Source: Clostridium_AD estertheticum_D
GTDB lineage: Bacteria > Bacillota > Clostridia > Clostridiales > Clostridiaceae
Length of the DNA: 64,000 nucleotides
Assembly (NCBI RefSeq): GCF_018861295.1
Contig: NZ_JAHLDM010000009.1
Span: 104,183 to 168,182, forward strand
Reading direction: 5' to 3'
Shown: piece by piece, positions 45,070 to 54,503 of the stretch
Layout: every line of letters begins with the position of its first letter
Numbering within the stretch: the stretch's first letter is position 1
Notes under the pieces: generated by a model
The model's input: only the letters and a program-made list of their open reading frames with translations
What the model was told of the DNA's origin: nothing
Databases searched by the model: none
Made by a program: the position numbers and the translations under genes

Positions 45070-45488
45070 TTTTTCTGTATAAGATCTGAATGTGTGCTTA
45101 TTAAAGTAAACCTATATGGGAATTATGTATGCATTTTAAGGCTATAAAATGTTTTGCAATACCAACTTCACCTGAAGTAATAACATCAGTAAAATATTGT
45201 TTAATACCCATTATTCCAATTCTTATCTAGAGTTAGATCACCTTTAATAATTTTATAATACTCTCCATTAATTGCTAAATCTGAAGTGCCTATAAAATAT
45301 ATTATCGTTGGATGTTTACTATTGGTATAAAAATACACACTAGTCGTTGTAGGTTGGAAGTGAAACGAACAAGCTATGTTGCTACAACTAACTGTGATAT
45401 AATTTAAGTAACAATGATAACCTATTTTGGGAAAATTGTTGTTTAAATATGGTGTTTAGGACTATAGCTTAATTTGAAGAGGCACAAA
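45070..45488. other. degenerate intergenic region
   Basis: Short protein-like minus-strand pieces (for example around 45225-45330, YFIGTSDLAINGEYYKIIKG) are interrupted by stops. I assign no family. It should contain the promoter of the L,D-transpeptidase gene. Confidence 0.35.
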
Positions 45489-45587
45489 ATGAAAGAGCAA
45501 TTAGGTGCAACAAAAATGACAGGTGAAAATAGAGCAGAACTTAAGGCAAAATGCAGAAGAGGGGTGCAGTTATGGAAACTGAAGTAG
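45489..45587 (+). CDS. short ORF overlapping the L,D-transpeptidase start
   Basis: ATG 45489, with GAGG ahead, opens 32 codons (MKEQLGATKMTGENRAELKA...) that end at 45587, 16 bases beyond the next gene's ATG. The hydrophilic peptide is not recognised. The overlap suggests translational coupling or a leader peptide. Confidence 0.4.
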   Translation: MKEQLGATKMTGENRAELKAKCRRGVQLWKLK

Positions 45588-46981
45588 AAGAGTCAGCAAT
45601 AAAACCAATAAGAAAGCGTAAGAAAATTGTTTTGGGTATTATAATTTCTATATTTATTTTGCTTATTATATACTTTGGGATGGCGTTATATTTCATGAAT
45701 CATTTTTATTTTGGTTCTGTAATAAATAGCATTAATGTTTCGGGTAAAAGTGTAGAAGATGTAAATAAACAAATGGCATCTGAGATTCAAACATATAAGC
45801 TAAACATAAAAGAACGTGGCGGTAAAAATGAACAGATTAGAGGAGTAGAAATTGGCTTAAAGTATGATGCGAATGCTGATTTTAAAGTGTTTAAAGATAA
45901 ACAGAATCCTTATAAATGGATCTGGGCAGTTTTTAATACGAAAGATTCTAAAATGATAGCAAAAGTTAAATATGATAAAGATTTATTAAAAGAGAAATTG
46001 GGCAGGCTTTCTTGTTTTGATAGTAGTAAAGTAGTTGAACCTAAAAATGCTAGCTATAAATATACAGAGAAGGGTTATGTAATTGTTGATGAAATTATTG
46101 GAAACAAGGGAGATAAAGACATCTTATATAATTATGCCATAGATGCAGTGAGCACTGGCAAAACAATAATAGATTTAGATTCAATTAATTACTATGTTAA
46201 GCCAAAATATACTTCTAAATCTCTGAAGGTAGTTGCTACAAGGGACATGCTTAACAAATATGTATCTTCAAAGATTACATATACTTTTGGGGAAGATAAG
46301 GAGATTTTAGATGGGGCTACAATAAATAAGTGGTTTACAGTTGATGAGAATAATGAAATAACATTTAATGAAAAGTACGTTGAAAGCTATATGGACGTAC
46401 TTGCTAGTAAATATAATACAGTTGCTAAGACGAGAAATTTTGTTTCATCATCAGGGAAGAAAATTAACATTGGTGGTGGTAGTTATGGCTGGTCAATTAA
46501 TAAGGTTAAAGAAACTAAAGATTTAATTTCAATGATAAAGCAAGGGAAGTCTATAGAAAAAGAACCAGCATATTATCAAACCGCATTAGCTCGGGGTAAT
46601 GATGATATTGGAAATACCTATGTAGAAATAGATCTTACAGGGCAACACTTATGGTTTTATAAAAACGGAAAACTAATAACACAAGGGGATGTTGTCACAG
46701 GTAAGGCTGGATCTGATAAGACTAGAACACCAGGTGGAATTTATAAGATCGATTATAAAGAAACAAATGCAACTCTTGTAGGTGAAAACTACGCTTCTCC
46801 TGTGAAGTTTTGGATGCCTTTTAACAAAGGAATAGGAATTCATGATGCAAGTTGGCGAAATAATTTTGGGGGAGAGTTGTATAAGACCGGTGGATCCCAT
46901 GGGTGTGTAAATTCACCATATGAGGTAGCAAAAACAATATTTAATAATATAGAGGTAGGCACTCCAGTTGTTTGTTATTAG
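45572..46981 (+). CDS. L,D-transpeptidase with PG-binding domains
   Basis: The 469-residue protein has a cytoplasmic basic N-terminus, one membrane helix (about 19-42), two putative peptidoglycan-binding_4-type regions (about 50-310), and a C-terminal YkuD domain. The catalytic motif is HDASWR...GGSHGCVNSP (active-site Cys in SHGC). It cross-links peptidoglycan by 3-3 bonds or attaches proteins outside the membrane. ATG 45572 has AGAGGGG upstream. It is monocistronic and ends before a strong terminator at 47165. Confidence 0.92.
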   Translation: METEVEESAIKPIRKRKKIVLGIIISIFILLIIYFGMALYFMNHFYFGSVINSINVSGKSVEDVNKQMASEIQTYKLNIKERGGKNEQIRGVEIGLKYDANADFKVFKDKQNPYKWIWAVFNTKDSKMIAKVKYDKDLLKEKLGRLSCFDSSKVVEPKNASYKYTEKGYVIVDEIIGNKGDKDILYNYAIDAVSTGKTIIDLDSINYYVKPKYTSKSLKVVATRDMLNKYVSSKITYTFGEDKEILDGATINKWFTVDENNEITFNEKYVESYMDVLASKYNTVAKTRNFVSSSGKKINIGGGSYGWSINKVKETKDLISMIKQGKSIEKEPAYYQTALARGNDDIGNTYVEIDLTGQHLWFYKNGKLITQGDVVTGKAGSDKTRTPGGIYKIDYKETNATLVGENYASPVKFWMPFNKGIGIHDASWRNNFGGELYKTGGSHGCVNSPYEVAKTIFNNIEVGTPVVCY

Positions 46982-47164
46982 TTTTAAATACAACTAGTAG
47001 TATCTTGTTTTATTATAAAAACATTTGCGAAGTACTTTTACTAATATTCTTTATACTTACATCAATATGCGTGTATAAATATACAAATATAAATGTCTTA
47101 GAATAAAAAGTAGAAAATAAAGAACGAATTTATATTTTATAATAAAACCTAAAAAACAATAAAA

Positions 47165-47213
47165 AGGTGTATCAAAATGATTAGAAAAATCATTTTGATA
47201 CACCTCCTTTTTA
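47165..47213 (+). terminator. strong intrinsic terminator
   Basis: Eighteen-base perfect arms AGGTGTATCAAAATGATT (47165-47182) and complement (47188-47205), then CCTTTTTATT. Confidence 0.92.
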
Positions 47214-47349
47214 TTGACCAATTTGAACTTCTCAAACATTTGTTGTTTGCTCTTATACATCCTATACCAACATTATAGCTTTTTTCTTATGCGATAAACT
47301 ACTATTTAAACTGCATAAAAGGTGTCTGTTTATTATAATTTGTAATTGA

Positions 47350-47778
47350 CTATAAAAACTTTTTCATTTCTTCAACATTTTGTTGCTCGAACTTTAACAA
47401 CCTATTCGCTATATCTTTTATATCTTGAGTGGCATCTTTATATTGTTTAAGTCTTTTTGTAATATCAATAATCCCCATGGTACTACCTTGAATTAGCATT
47501 TCAGATATATGAGATGGGGTTTTATTTGTTAGTGTCTTAATATTAATCATTATATATGAAGTTATTTTAGTAAGAGTTCCTATGCCTTTAGATGACTCTT
47601 GTGTATCTTTAATTTTATTATTTGTTATATCAAATATTTCAGTGTACTCTTTCAGTTGTGACTCCAAATTTTTTCTGTATGGTTCATCTTTAACAATATC
47701 AATTAATTCACTAATTGTACTTTTGCCCATTTCAGCATTTTGATAAATATAGTCTAAAAACTCAATGTTACTATTCAT
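47350..47778 (-). CDS. conserved hypothetical helical protein
   Basis: A 142-residue, entirely helical protein (NIEFLDYIYQNAEMGKSTIS, ESQLKEYTEIFDITNNKIKD, HISEMLIQGSTMGIIDITKR). Proteins of this look are common in Clostridium and may form a ferritin-like four-helix bundle, but no metal-binding motif is clear. ATG 47776-47778 follows GAGGTG; the longer frame lacks a site. Function unknown. Confidence 0.7.
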   Translation of the reverse strand: MNSNIEFLDYIYQNAEMGKSTISELIDIVKDEPYRKNLESQLKEYTEIFDITNNKIKDTQESSKGIGTLTKITSYIMINIKTLTNKTPSHISEMLIQGSTMGIIDITKRLKQYKDATQDIKDIANRLLKFEQQNVEEMKKFL

Positions 47779-47876
47779 TAATATCACCTCATTAGTATTA
47801 TTTGCATAAAAAGAATATCTATCCATAATAAAGGTTTTTATTTTTTATTTTGATATAAAGTGGGTAATTAGGTGAA

Positions 47877-47908
47877 TTGTAAACCGAACATGCTAACAAG
47901 GTTGACAA
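47877..47908 (+). promoter_or_regulatory. BirA operator of the biotin operon
   Basis: TTGTAAACC (47877-47885), 14 bases, then GGTTGACAA (47900-47908), matching the BirA site TTGTWAACC-N14/15-GGTTWACAA known in Firmicutes. The right half contains the promoter -35 box. Confidence 0.88.
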
Positions 47909-47930
47909 AGTTTCGCTTTTGTTATATATT
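47902..47930 (+). promoter_or_regulatory. bioF operon promoter
   Basis: TTGACA (47902-47907), a 17-base spacer and TATATT (47925-47930). The -35 hexamer lies within the BirA half-site, so repressor binding would block polymerase. Confidence 0.8.
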
Positions 47931-47952
47931 TTGATTATAGGGGGACTAATTA

Positions 47953-49128
47953 ATGAATTATATAACAGATAAACTTATAAAAATTAAGGATAAAGGATTA
48001 TATAGAGAACTTAGATACATTGATACAGCGCAATTACCTAGGGTTAAAATTGAAGGAAAAGATTTTATACTTTTAGGATCAAATAACTATTTAGGTCTTT
48101 GTGATGATTTTAGGTTAAAAAAAGCTGCTATTGATGCAATCAACAAATATGGTGTTGGGTCAGGTGGTTCTAGATTAACCACAGGAAGTTATGACCTACA
48201 TAAACAATTAGAGGAAAAGATTGCATCATTTAAAGGGACTGAAGCAAGTTTAGTTTTTAATACTGGATATATGGCTAATGTGGGTATTATTTCAGCCTTG
48301 TGCGATGCTAGCTGGGTAATTTTTTCCGATAAATTAAATCATGCCAGTATTATTGATGGCTATCGGTTAAGTGGTGCAAAACTTATAAGGTACAAGCATT
48401 GTGATATGAATGATTTATTAAACAAAATAAATAAGTATAAAGGAAGTAACAATTTAATTGTAACAGATGGTGTATTTAGCATGGATGGTGATATTGCACC
48501 ATTGCCAGACATTGTGAAAATTGCAAAGAAATTTAACATGATGACAATGGTAGATGATGCACATGCTACCGGGATCTTAGGTAAAAATGGATCAGGTACA
48601 GCATCATATTTTGGTTTAGATAATGAAATTGATATCATTATGGGAACGTTAAGTAAAGCTGTTGCTTCAGAAGGCGGATATGTAGCCGGTAAAAATGATT
48701 TAATTAATTATTTAATAAACTCTGCAAGGAGCTTTATTTATTCTACAGCTTTATCCCCTAGTACAATCGCAGTTTCTATAAAGGCACTAGAAATTATTGA
48801 AAAGGATGAGGAAAGAAGAGTTAAACTATTAAAAACCTCAAACTGGTTTCAAAACCAACTTAAAGTAGCAGGATTTAATGTAATGGAAACAAAAACCCCA
48901 ATCATTCCCATATTAATTGGAGAAGTAGACAAGGCTGTTGAATTCAGCAAAAAATTATTATCACAAGGCGTATATGTACCAGCCATTCGACCACCTTCTG
49001 TACCACGAGGAACAAGTCGTTTAAGAATTTCTTTAATGGCAACACATTCAAAAGAAGATTTAGAAGAAGCATTGGTTAAAATTAAAGAAATAGGAAAAGA
49101 ATTAAAGATTATTGGGGGCTTATTATGA
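47953..49128 (+). CDS. bioF: 8-amino-7-oxononanoate synthase
   Basis: The 391-residue PLP enzyme of the alpha-oxoamine synthase family shows LLGSNNYLGLCDD, GVGSGGSRLTTGSYDLHKQLE, DDAHATGILGKNGSG, and the PLP lysine in MGTLSKAVASEGGY. It condenses pimeloyl-thioester with alanine to KAPA. Glycine C-acetyltransferase is the close alternative, but the BirA box and the following bioH- and bioC-like genes settle the role. GGGGGA lies before ATG 47953. Its stop overlaps the next ATG by four bases. Confidence 0.93.
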   Translation: MNYITDKLIKIKDKGLYRELRYIDTAQLPRVKIEGKDFILLGSNNYLGLCDDFRLKKAAIDAINKYGVGSGGSRLTTGSYDLHKQLEEKIASFKGTEASLVFNTGYMANVGIISALCDASWVIFSDKLNHASIIDGYRLSGAKLIRYKHCDMNDLLNKINKYKGSNNLIVTDGVFSMDGDIAPLPDIVKIAKKFNMMTMVDDAHATGILGKNGSGTASYFGLDNEIDIIMGTLSKAVASEGGYVAGKNDLINYLINSARSFIYSTALSPSTIAVSIKALEIIEKDEERRVKLLKTSNWFQNQLKVAGFNVMETKTPIIPILIGEVDKAVEFSKKLLSQGVYVPAIRPPSVPRGTSRLRISLMATHSKEDLEEALVKIKEIGKELKIIGGLL

Positions 49129-49868
49129 ATAAGCCCTATTTAATTATGCTACCTGGCTTTGGAATGAACAGTTGTGTTTGGAAAAGAATTAGTGGATTTT
49201 TATCAAAGGATTTTGAATTGATTTTTATTGAATGGGATGACATTAATTTATTAGATGGGTTTAAACAAAAGATAATAAATATTATAGAAGAAAAACAACT
49301 TTCATCTTTTTCATTACTTGGATGGTCACTCGGATCATTAGTAGCGGAGGAAATTGTTTTAGATAATTTGTGGAATATTAATAACTTAATTTTGATTGGA
49401 GGTACAAGCTCTTTTATTCAACATAAAGAAGAGGGGTACAATTTAGGGTGGAATAAAAGAATTGTAGAAAGAATGAAATCTCAGCTATATAAAAATACGA
49501 AAGCAACACTCTTTAATTTTTATGAGTCGTTGTTTTCAGATGGAGAAAAGGAAAAGGGATATAACACGGAATTTTTAAAGATAATGGAAGATAACATTAA
49601 AATTCAGTCAGTAGATTCCTTGGCATTGGAGCTTGATTATTTAATTCAAAAAGATTTAAGAAATAAATTAGTAGATGTAAATATTCCTTTATTAATGATT
49701 CATGGTGAGGAAGATAAAATATGTCCAATAGAGGCTACTTTATATATTAAAAATATATTAACACATTCTAACATAGAAGTTATAAAGAGTGGAGGTCATA
49801 TCCCATTTTTCACAAATCCTCATGATTGTTATAATTTCATATCAAAATTTATAAAAAAAGACCGATAA
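49125..49868 (+). CDS. bioH: pimeloyl-ACP methyl ester esterase-like alpha/beta hydrolase
   Basis: The 247-residue hydrolase has the nucleophile elbow GWSLGSLVAEE (Ser about 69), the acid in HGEEDKICP and histidine in SGGHIPFFTNP, a complete catalytic triad. Between BioF and BioC it should cleave the methyl ester of pimeloyl-ACP and so end chain elongation. It overlaps bioF by ATGA and lies 13 bases ahead of bioC. Sequence alone cannot separate BioH from related esterases; the operon does. Confidence 0.85.
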   Translation: MNKPYLIMLPGFGMNSCVWKRISGFLSKDFELIFIEWDDINLLDGFKQKIINIIEEKQLSSFSLLGWSLGSLVAEEIVLDNLWNINNLILIGGTSSFIQHKEEGYNLGWNKRIVERMKSQLYKNTKATLFNFYESLFSDGEKEKGYNTEFLKIMEDNIKIQSVDSLALELDYLIQKDLRNKLVDVNIPLLMIHGEEDKICPIEATLYIKNILTHSNIEVIKSGGHIPFFTNPHDCYNFISKFIKKDR

Positions 49869-49881
49869 AGGGAGAGAATTT

Positions 49882-50703
49882 ATGATTGATAAAAAACAGT
49901 TAAAACTTCATTTTAGTAAAAATGCATCAAATTATGATGAATATGCCCACGTGCAAAAGGACATGAAAAATTTTTTAGTGAAATTTATGATGCAAAACAA
50001 TAAAAATAACACTGAAGTTAAAAACATTTTAGAGATTGGTTGTGGAACGGGTTACTTAACATCTACCTTAATTGATCTTTTTCCGCATTCGCATATAACC
50101 GCTGTTGATATTGCGCCAGGAATGATTACTGAAATAAAGTCAAAAATTAAAAATGATTCTGTTGACTTTATTTGTGGTGATTTGGAAGAAATGAATTTTA
50201 ATAATACTTACGATATTATTATTTCTAATGCCACCTTTCAATGGTTTAATTATATACATGCAACAATAGAAAAATTATATACTCTATTGAATCCAAACGG
50301 TATCCTTTGCTTTTCTACATTTGGAGAACATACTTTTTGTGAATTAAATGAATGTTTTAAAAAAGTAAAGGAAGAACTGTCCATAAAGGAATCAATATAT
50401 TCAGGACAGTCTTTTTATAGTCTTAATGAATTATCTACATTATGCAAAGATGCTACAAAAAATCAGAATATTGATGATGTTTTAGTAGAAGGTAAAGAAA
50501 AATTTGAATATGAATATTTCAATAACTGTAATGATTTTTTCACCTCAATAAAAAAAACTGGTGCTAATAATAGTAATAAAAACAATAAATGTACTTCTCT
50601 AACTTTTATTAAAAAAGTAATCAAGTATTATAATGAAAATTTTTCTGAAAATAATAAAGTAAAAGCTACTTATCATTGCTTATTCCTTAGAATAATAAAA
50701 TAG
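49882..50703 (+). CDS. bioC: malonyl-ACP O-methyltransferase
   Basis: The 273-residue class I SAM methyltransferase begins with the family's SKNASNYDEYAHVQK segment and has the SAM loop LEIGCGTGYLTSTL (about 52-65), then DLEEMNF and ISNATFQWF. BioC methylates malonyl-ACP to enter fatty-acid elongation for pimelate. GGGAGAG precedes ATG 49882. It closes the operon. bioA, bioD and bioB are not in this window, so the pathway depends on genes elsewhere. Confidence 0.9.
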   Translation: MIDKKQLKLHFSKNASNYDEYAHVQKDMKNFLVKFMMQNNKNNTEVKNILEIGCGTGYLTSTLIDLFPHSHITAVDIAPGMITEIKSKIKNDSVDFICGDLEEMNFNNTYDIIISNATFQWFNYIHATIEKLYTLLNPNGILCFSTFGEHTFCELNECFKKVKEELSIKESIYSGQSFYSLNELSTLCKDATKNQNIDDVLVEGKEKFEYEYFNNCNDFFTSIKKTGANNSNKNNKCTSLTFIKKVIKYYNENFSENNKVKATYHCLFLRIIK

Positions 50704-50833
50704 AAGGGTTCTAGAAAATTTACAGTGCATATAGATATTCTATCGGCAATTGCATCTAGTTTTTTTCTCTGATATTGACCCTTTGCTAAATTCATCAAAA
50801 TCTAAAAGAATATATTAATATTTTAAACATCCC

Positions 50834-51133
50834 TTACGTTGTAGATTTTTTAGTATATTTAAATTGAATAAACATTCTCATTATGGATTTTAATAAAATT
50901 ATTGAGAAAAAACATAAAGACGTATAATTAAAAGAAAATATCTCAGCATACGATAAAAAACTTAACGTTAATAATAAAAGCCCTATTATTAAAGAGCTAA
51001 TTTTATAAGATTTTACAAAACCCTTTTTATTATCAATTTTTGTATTTGTAGTTAAAGCATATCTAAGCATATCAAAATTTGTTTCTGTTCTCGTTAGTCC
51101 ATACAGAATAATGCACAATCCTACTATAACCAT
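50834..51133 (-). CDS. small membrane protein (fuller copy)
   Basis: At least 99 residues: a first helix (VIVGLCIILYGLT), a polar loop, then two helices (SSLIIGLLLLTLSFLSYAE, and LCFFSIILLKSIMRMFI) and a basic end. The frame continues upstream to about 51160 with AGAGGGAGTGG near 51170, so a non-ATG start slightly upstream is possible. The layout resembles small DUF3784/DUF3899-like membrane proteins. The copy at 39124 has lost the first part. Confidence 0.6.
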   Translation of the reverse strand: MVIVGLCIILYGLTRTETNFDMLRYALTTNTKIDNKKGFVKSYKISSLIIGLLLLTLSFLSYAEIFSFNYTSLCFFSIILLKSIMRMFIQFKYTKKSTT

Positions 51134-51299
51134 GAACAGTATAAATATATTATTCGTAATAATACCACTCCCTCTTAGTTTCTAATATTATAAGTATTTA
51201 ATAATAGTAATTGCTTTTAACTAAATTTTGCTTCAACTTTTACTATAAGTATGTCCTTATTCAATTATATAGAATATTAATATAAATTTCAAATATTTA

Positions 51300-51987
51300 A
51301 CATAATAATATTACAATAACAAACTTTAATGGTAAAGCTATTGAGAGTACAGATTTTGAAGATAAGGCAGCACTGTTAATGGGCTCAATAAAGTATAAAG
51401 TAAATGATGAAAGTTCTACAGCATTTATAGATTTAATACAAAGTGAGTCAAGAATAAACAATGTTAAAGCGGAAAATGCATTACTTTTAGCTAAAGGTAT
51501 ATTAAATGATGATACTTTTAAGAAATCATACCTTAAGGTTGAAAGTGATAAAGCAGCTACATTGATTGCTGATAATAAATATAAGGAAGCTTCAGAGGCT
51601 TATGCTACATGTGTTAAGTATGGTATAAATATTGTGAATAATACGGGGTATATTAATGCTCTAAGTAAATATGCAGATTCAGAACTTGTTAACAAAACAA
51701 ATATATATGATAATGATCCATCTAATTATCATAGTGTGGGTGATATAGACAATGATGGAGTTCTTGAAGTGGCGGTATTTGAGAGAAATTCTTCTTCTGA
51801 GGAGTATATACCGAGTAACATCCAATTATTTAAATATACTGATGGAGAATATAGTCTTTTTAGTACAGTGCAAACTACTGCAGAATATTGTATGAGTATA
51901 AATATTTCAAAAGCTAAAGATGATATAAATGGTATATATGTTTCAGGTATTGTGGGTGCACATGGCGGATCTCAGTCTCGATGTTTA
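51300..51987 (+). pseudogene. fragment of the secreted FG-GAP-like gene
   Basis: An open frame of about 203-225 codons equals residues 85 to about 315 of the protein at 39656, with roughly 90% identity. The signal peptide and the last 75 residues are missing; the 3' end runs straight into NhaC leader sequence. It has no start signal, so it is not expected to be made as a secreted protein. Confidence 0.8.
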
Positions 51988-52096
51988 TAAAATGCTAATA
52001 TCAATTGTAGTGAAACTTATATAAGAGGGGGTATTTAAAATAATGGATGAAAAAAAGGTAGTGCCATTGCATTGTTACCATTAGGGATATTTATGC

Positions 52097-52400
52097 ATTT
52101 CTACAAACGGGGTTTTCAGAAGAACTTTTTTTTAGATGATTTCTTTCAAAAAGGCTCATTGATAAATATGGATTTAAAATCGGGAATATTATACAGTCAT
52201 TAATTTTTGGATTAATGCATGGGATATTTTTTATATCATTAGCAGGTGTTTTAGGTACAATAATTATTATCGCGATTACTGGCACAGTAGGGTGGTTTAT
52301 GGGTTGGTTTGATGAAAAACAATCAGATGGTTCTATTTTGTCAAGTTGGTTGCTTCATGGCTGTACTAATACTCTTGCAGCAATACTTAATTCCATTTAG
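52097..52400 (+). pseudogene. CPBP protease fragment with internal stop
   Basis: Codons read FLQTGFSEELFFR-stop-FLSKRLIDKYG, then LIFGLMHGIFF and SSWLLHGCTNTLAAILNS. These are the EExxxR, FxxxH and HxxxN motifs of CPBP proteases. The Gly codon after EELFFR has become TGA, and the N-terminal half is replaced by the NhaC fragment. It is a dead gene by two criteria. Confidence 0.75.
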
Positions 52401-52646
52401 AAATATCAACATTCTTGCACTAATTGAAATATAATGGATAATATTTTTTTTAAAGGATGTACTCAATAATTAGGGTGATAGTATAGATTGGAGAGCGTGG
52501 ATAAAGATGTAAATCATGAATGAAAGTAGTGCATAATCTCAATTAGAAACCTAAAATGGCATAAAAATAGTACAATAAACAAGTATTTTGTTTATTGTTG
52601 GTATAAATGTACAATACAAATTTGATGATAACGGGGGGATTTACAA
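52401..52646. other. intergenic region before the alpha/beta hydrolase
   Basis: No gene seen. The pair AAACAAGTATTTTGTTTAT near 52576-52594 is a small imperfect palindrome upstream of the hydrolase promoter. Confidence 0.3.
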
Positions 52647-53642
52647 ATGAGTTTAGAAACAAAAAAAAATACAAACAAGATCAAACTAAAAGGCATAAAA
52701 CGATTTAGAAAATGTGTATTTAGAGCATTAATTAGTATAATTGTTATTTTATTAATTGGTTTTTTATACGAAAAGATTGGTGAATACAATGATGCTAAAA
52801 AGTATTCTCCAGTAGGAAAAATGATTACTGTAAATAATCATAAAATAAATGTTTACAGTAAAGGTAATGGAAAGGTTACTGTAGTTTTCTCATCTGGATT
52901 GTCTACTCCAAGTGCAATTGCAGATATGTACCCTCTCTATAATGAAATTTCAAAATATACTAAAATAGTTGTTTATGACAGACCAGGACATGGTTGGAGT
53001 GATGTGACAGATGTTCCAAGAGATACAGATTCTATGGTACAGGAAATGCACATTGCACTAATAGAATCAGGACAAAAAGCTCCATATATATTAGTTGGTC
53101 ATTCATTTGCATCATTACAACTAATAAGATTTGCACAAATTTATAAAAATGAAGTGTCTGGGTTAGTGCTCATAGATGGTGGTGCTCCTGAGTACTATGA
53201 CAAAAACAATTTGGTATTTCCAAGCAGTTTAGTATCTAAGTATAAGTTATTAAAGTTAACAGGCATAGCAAGGTTATCTATTTACCATACAAATTATCTT
53301 TCAAAAGGTCTTAATTTTCTGCCTAATAACTTTAAACAATTATATTTAGGAATGGCTCTAAAAACTATGTACAATAAAAATATTATTGATGAGGGTAGTA
53401 TGTCAAGTGCTGGTGCAAAAACTGTTTTAGCAAATGGTCATTTAGGGAATCTACCACTTAGAGTATTTACTTCTGGAATTAACAGTAAAGAAACCGAATG
53501 GGAAAATAGTCAAGAAGCGTTAAAAAAATGGTCTACAAATAGTATGCAAATGGTTGTTAAGGGTTCAAACCATGCCATACATCATACTTATCCTAATGTT
53601 ATTAATAATGAAATAAAAAAATTAATAAAAAATCAGAAGTAG
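52647..53642 (+). CDS. membrane-anchored alpha/beta hydrolase
   Basis: The 331-residue protein has a basic N-terminus, one membrane helix (about 24-42), and an extracytoplasmic alpha/beta-hydrolase domain: YDRPGHGWSD (oxyanion region), VGHSFASLQLIRFAQ (nucleophile serine in GHSFAS), and SNHAIHHTYP (late histidine). GGGGGG precedes ATG 52647. The substrate is unknown; esterase or lactonase activity is typical. It stands alone between remnants. Confidence 0.85.
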   Translation: MSLETKKNTNKIKLKGIKRFRKCVFRALISIIVILLIGFLYEKIGEYNDAKKYSPVGKMITVNNHKINVYSKGNGKVTVVFSSGLSTPSAIADMYPLYNEISKYTKIVVYDRPGHGWSDVTDVPRDTDSMVQEMHIALIESGQKAPYILVGHSFASLQLIRFAQIYKNEVSGLVLIDGGAPEYYDKNNLVFPSSLVSKYKLLKLTGIARLSIYHTNYLSKGLNFLPNNFKQLYLGMALKTMYNKNIIDEGSMSSAGAKTVLANGHLGNLPLRVFTSGINSKETEWENSQEALKKWSTNSMQMVVKGSNHAIHHTYPNVINNEIKKLIKNQK

Positions 53643-53668
53643 CGTTCACAAACTAGTTTGGTAGAAAA

Positions 53669-53710
53669 AAGGCATTAAAGATAATTAATATTATGTTGAA
53701 TGCCCTTTAT
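53669..53710 (+). terminator. terminator-like hairpin after the hydrolase
   Basis: GGCATT and AATGCC arms with an AT-rich loop, followed by CTTTATT. Confidence 0.5.
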
Positions 53711-53721
53711 TCTAAAATATC

Positions 53722-53870
53722 TTTCTTATTTCCAAACATTGAGATAATCTTTAATAAAGTCTCCTATCGTTCTAGGTTTTCTTTTCAAAAGTAATTCAGC
53801 AGTATTAGTAACATGGTTTGCCATGCCTAATTTTGTTGTAAGATATAATATCATCATTACCGTTGCAAAC
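53722..53870 (-). pseudogene. C-terminal fragment of an NmrA-like oxidoreductase
   Basis: Minus-strand codons read LGMANHVTNTAELLLKRKPR and TIGDFIKDYLNVWK before a stop, the usual end of NmrA/SDR NAD(P)-binding proteins. The rest of the gene is missing. Confidence 0.5.
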
Positions 53871-53887
53871 TCCTATTAATGATAAAA

Positions 53888-53938
53888 CTCAAAGTTAATG
53901 TAACACAAATGGTAATTGAGTTACATTCACTTTGTGGC
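53888..53938. repeat. dispersed hairpin element, copy A
   Basis: Imperfect inverted repeat with GTAACACAAAT and AATTGAGTTACATTC. It resembles, in inverse orientation, 62099-62145, and more distantly 3475-3510. Confidence 0.55.
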
Positions 53939-54018
53939 TATATGCTAGATGTACAAATAAGTAAAATACCGTAAATATTCATTACAGTTGCAACAATGTT
54001 CATATAAAGATGATAATA

Positions 54019-54215
54019 CTAGTAGCATAGTATAGAAGTATGTGCTCCAAATAAATCCCAATCATGAGAAGCAACCATAGCTATATTATCAGTAGATAAA
54101 TTTTCTGCATTAGCAACATATTGATATATATTTATAAATGATCCTAATATAAATGATCCTAATATATCAGATTTAGTAGCATCTGTTAATTCTTTTCCGA
54201 ATAGATGTTTTTTGT
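54019..54215 (-). pseudogene. haloacid-dehalogenase-like fragment
   Basis: Minus-strand codons read LFGKELTDATKSDILGSF, IYQYVANAENLSTDNIAMVA and SHDWDLFGAH, then a stop. NIAMVASHDWDLFGA is the motif IV region of type II haloacid dehalogenases. A 14-base direct repeat inside (GATCCTAATATAAAT twice, near 54139-54170) has duplicated a few residues. Only the C-terminal part survives. Confidence 0.6.
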
Positions 54216-54319
54216 GTGTGATTAAATTTAATATTTACGATTAAATAAATACTTAAATATGATATAATACAAATAAATTCCATTTATAAATCAGTTTGAT
54301 ATTTAAGGTGGTAATTATA

Positions 54320-54503
54320 GTGATACAAAAATTATGGTGTTCTACAGAAAATGATGCAATTGAGATTGTAGTCTCAGAGCTTAAGAGTCTATATTTTAGA
54401 ATTTGTTAAGCGAGTAAGATATGCATTAAGTGAACTTGAAGTCGCTACAAGTGGGATACTGAATATTGTTTTAGAGAGGAATGATATATATGAATACATT
54501 TGA
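54320..54503 (+). pseudogene. small gene with a one-base frameshift
   Basis: GTG 54320 with AAGGTGG ahead opens a frame that stops at 54409. Removing one T from TTTT at 54394-54397 joins it to a second frame ending at 54503, giving about 60 residues (…IEIVVSELKSLYL / EFVKRVRYALSELEVATSG…). The end overlaps the next gene's start. The family is not recognised. Confidence 0.5.

Larger units (their letters stand above)
50715..52095. repeat. duplicated segment, copy 2 (deleted)
   Basis: 50715-51300 matches about 38985-39415, but with the full small membrane gene. 51300-51983 matches an internal part of the secreted protein gene, and 51984-52095 the NhaC leader and first codons. Joints lie at short shared sequences. 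Confidence 0.85.

Noticed and set aside
47057..47260. 67-codon minus-strand ORF
   Set aside because: It runs through both arms of a perfect terminator hairpin and is not protein-like.
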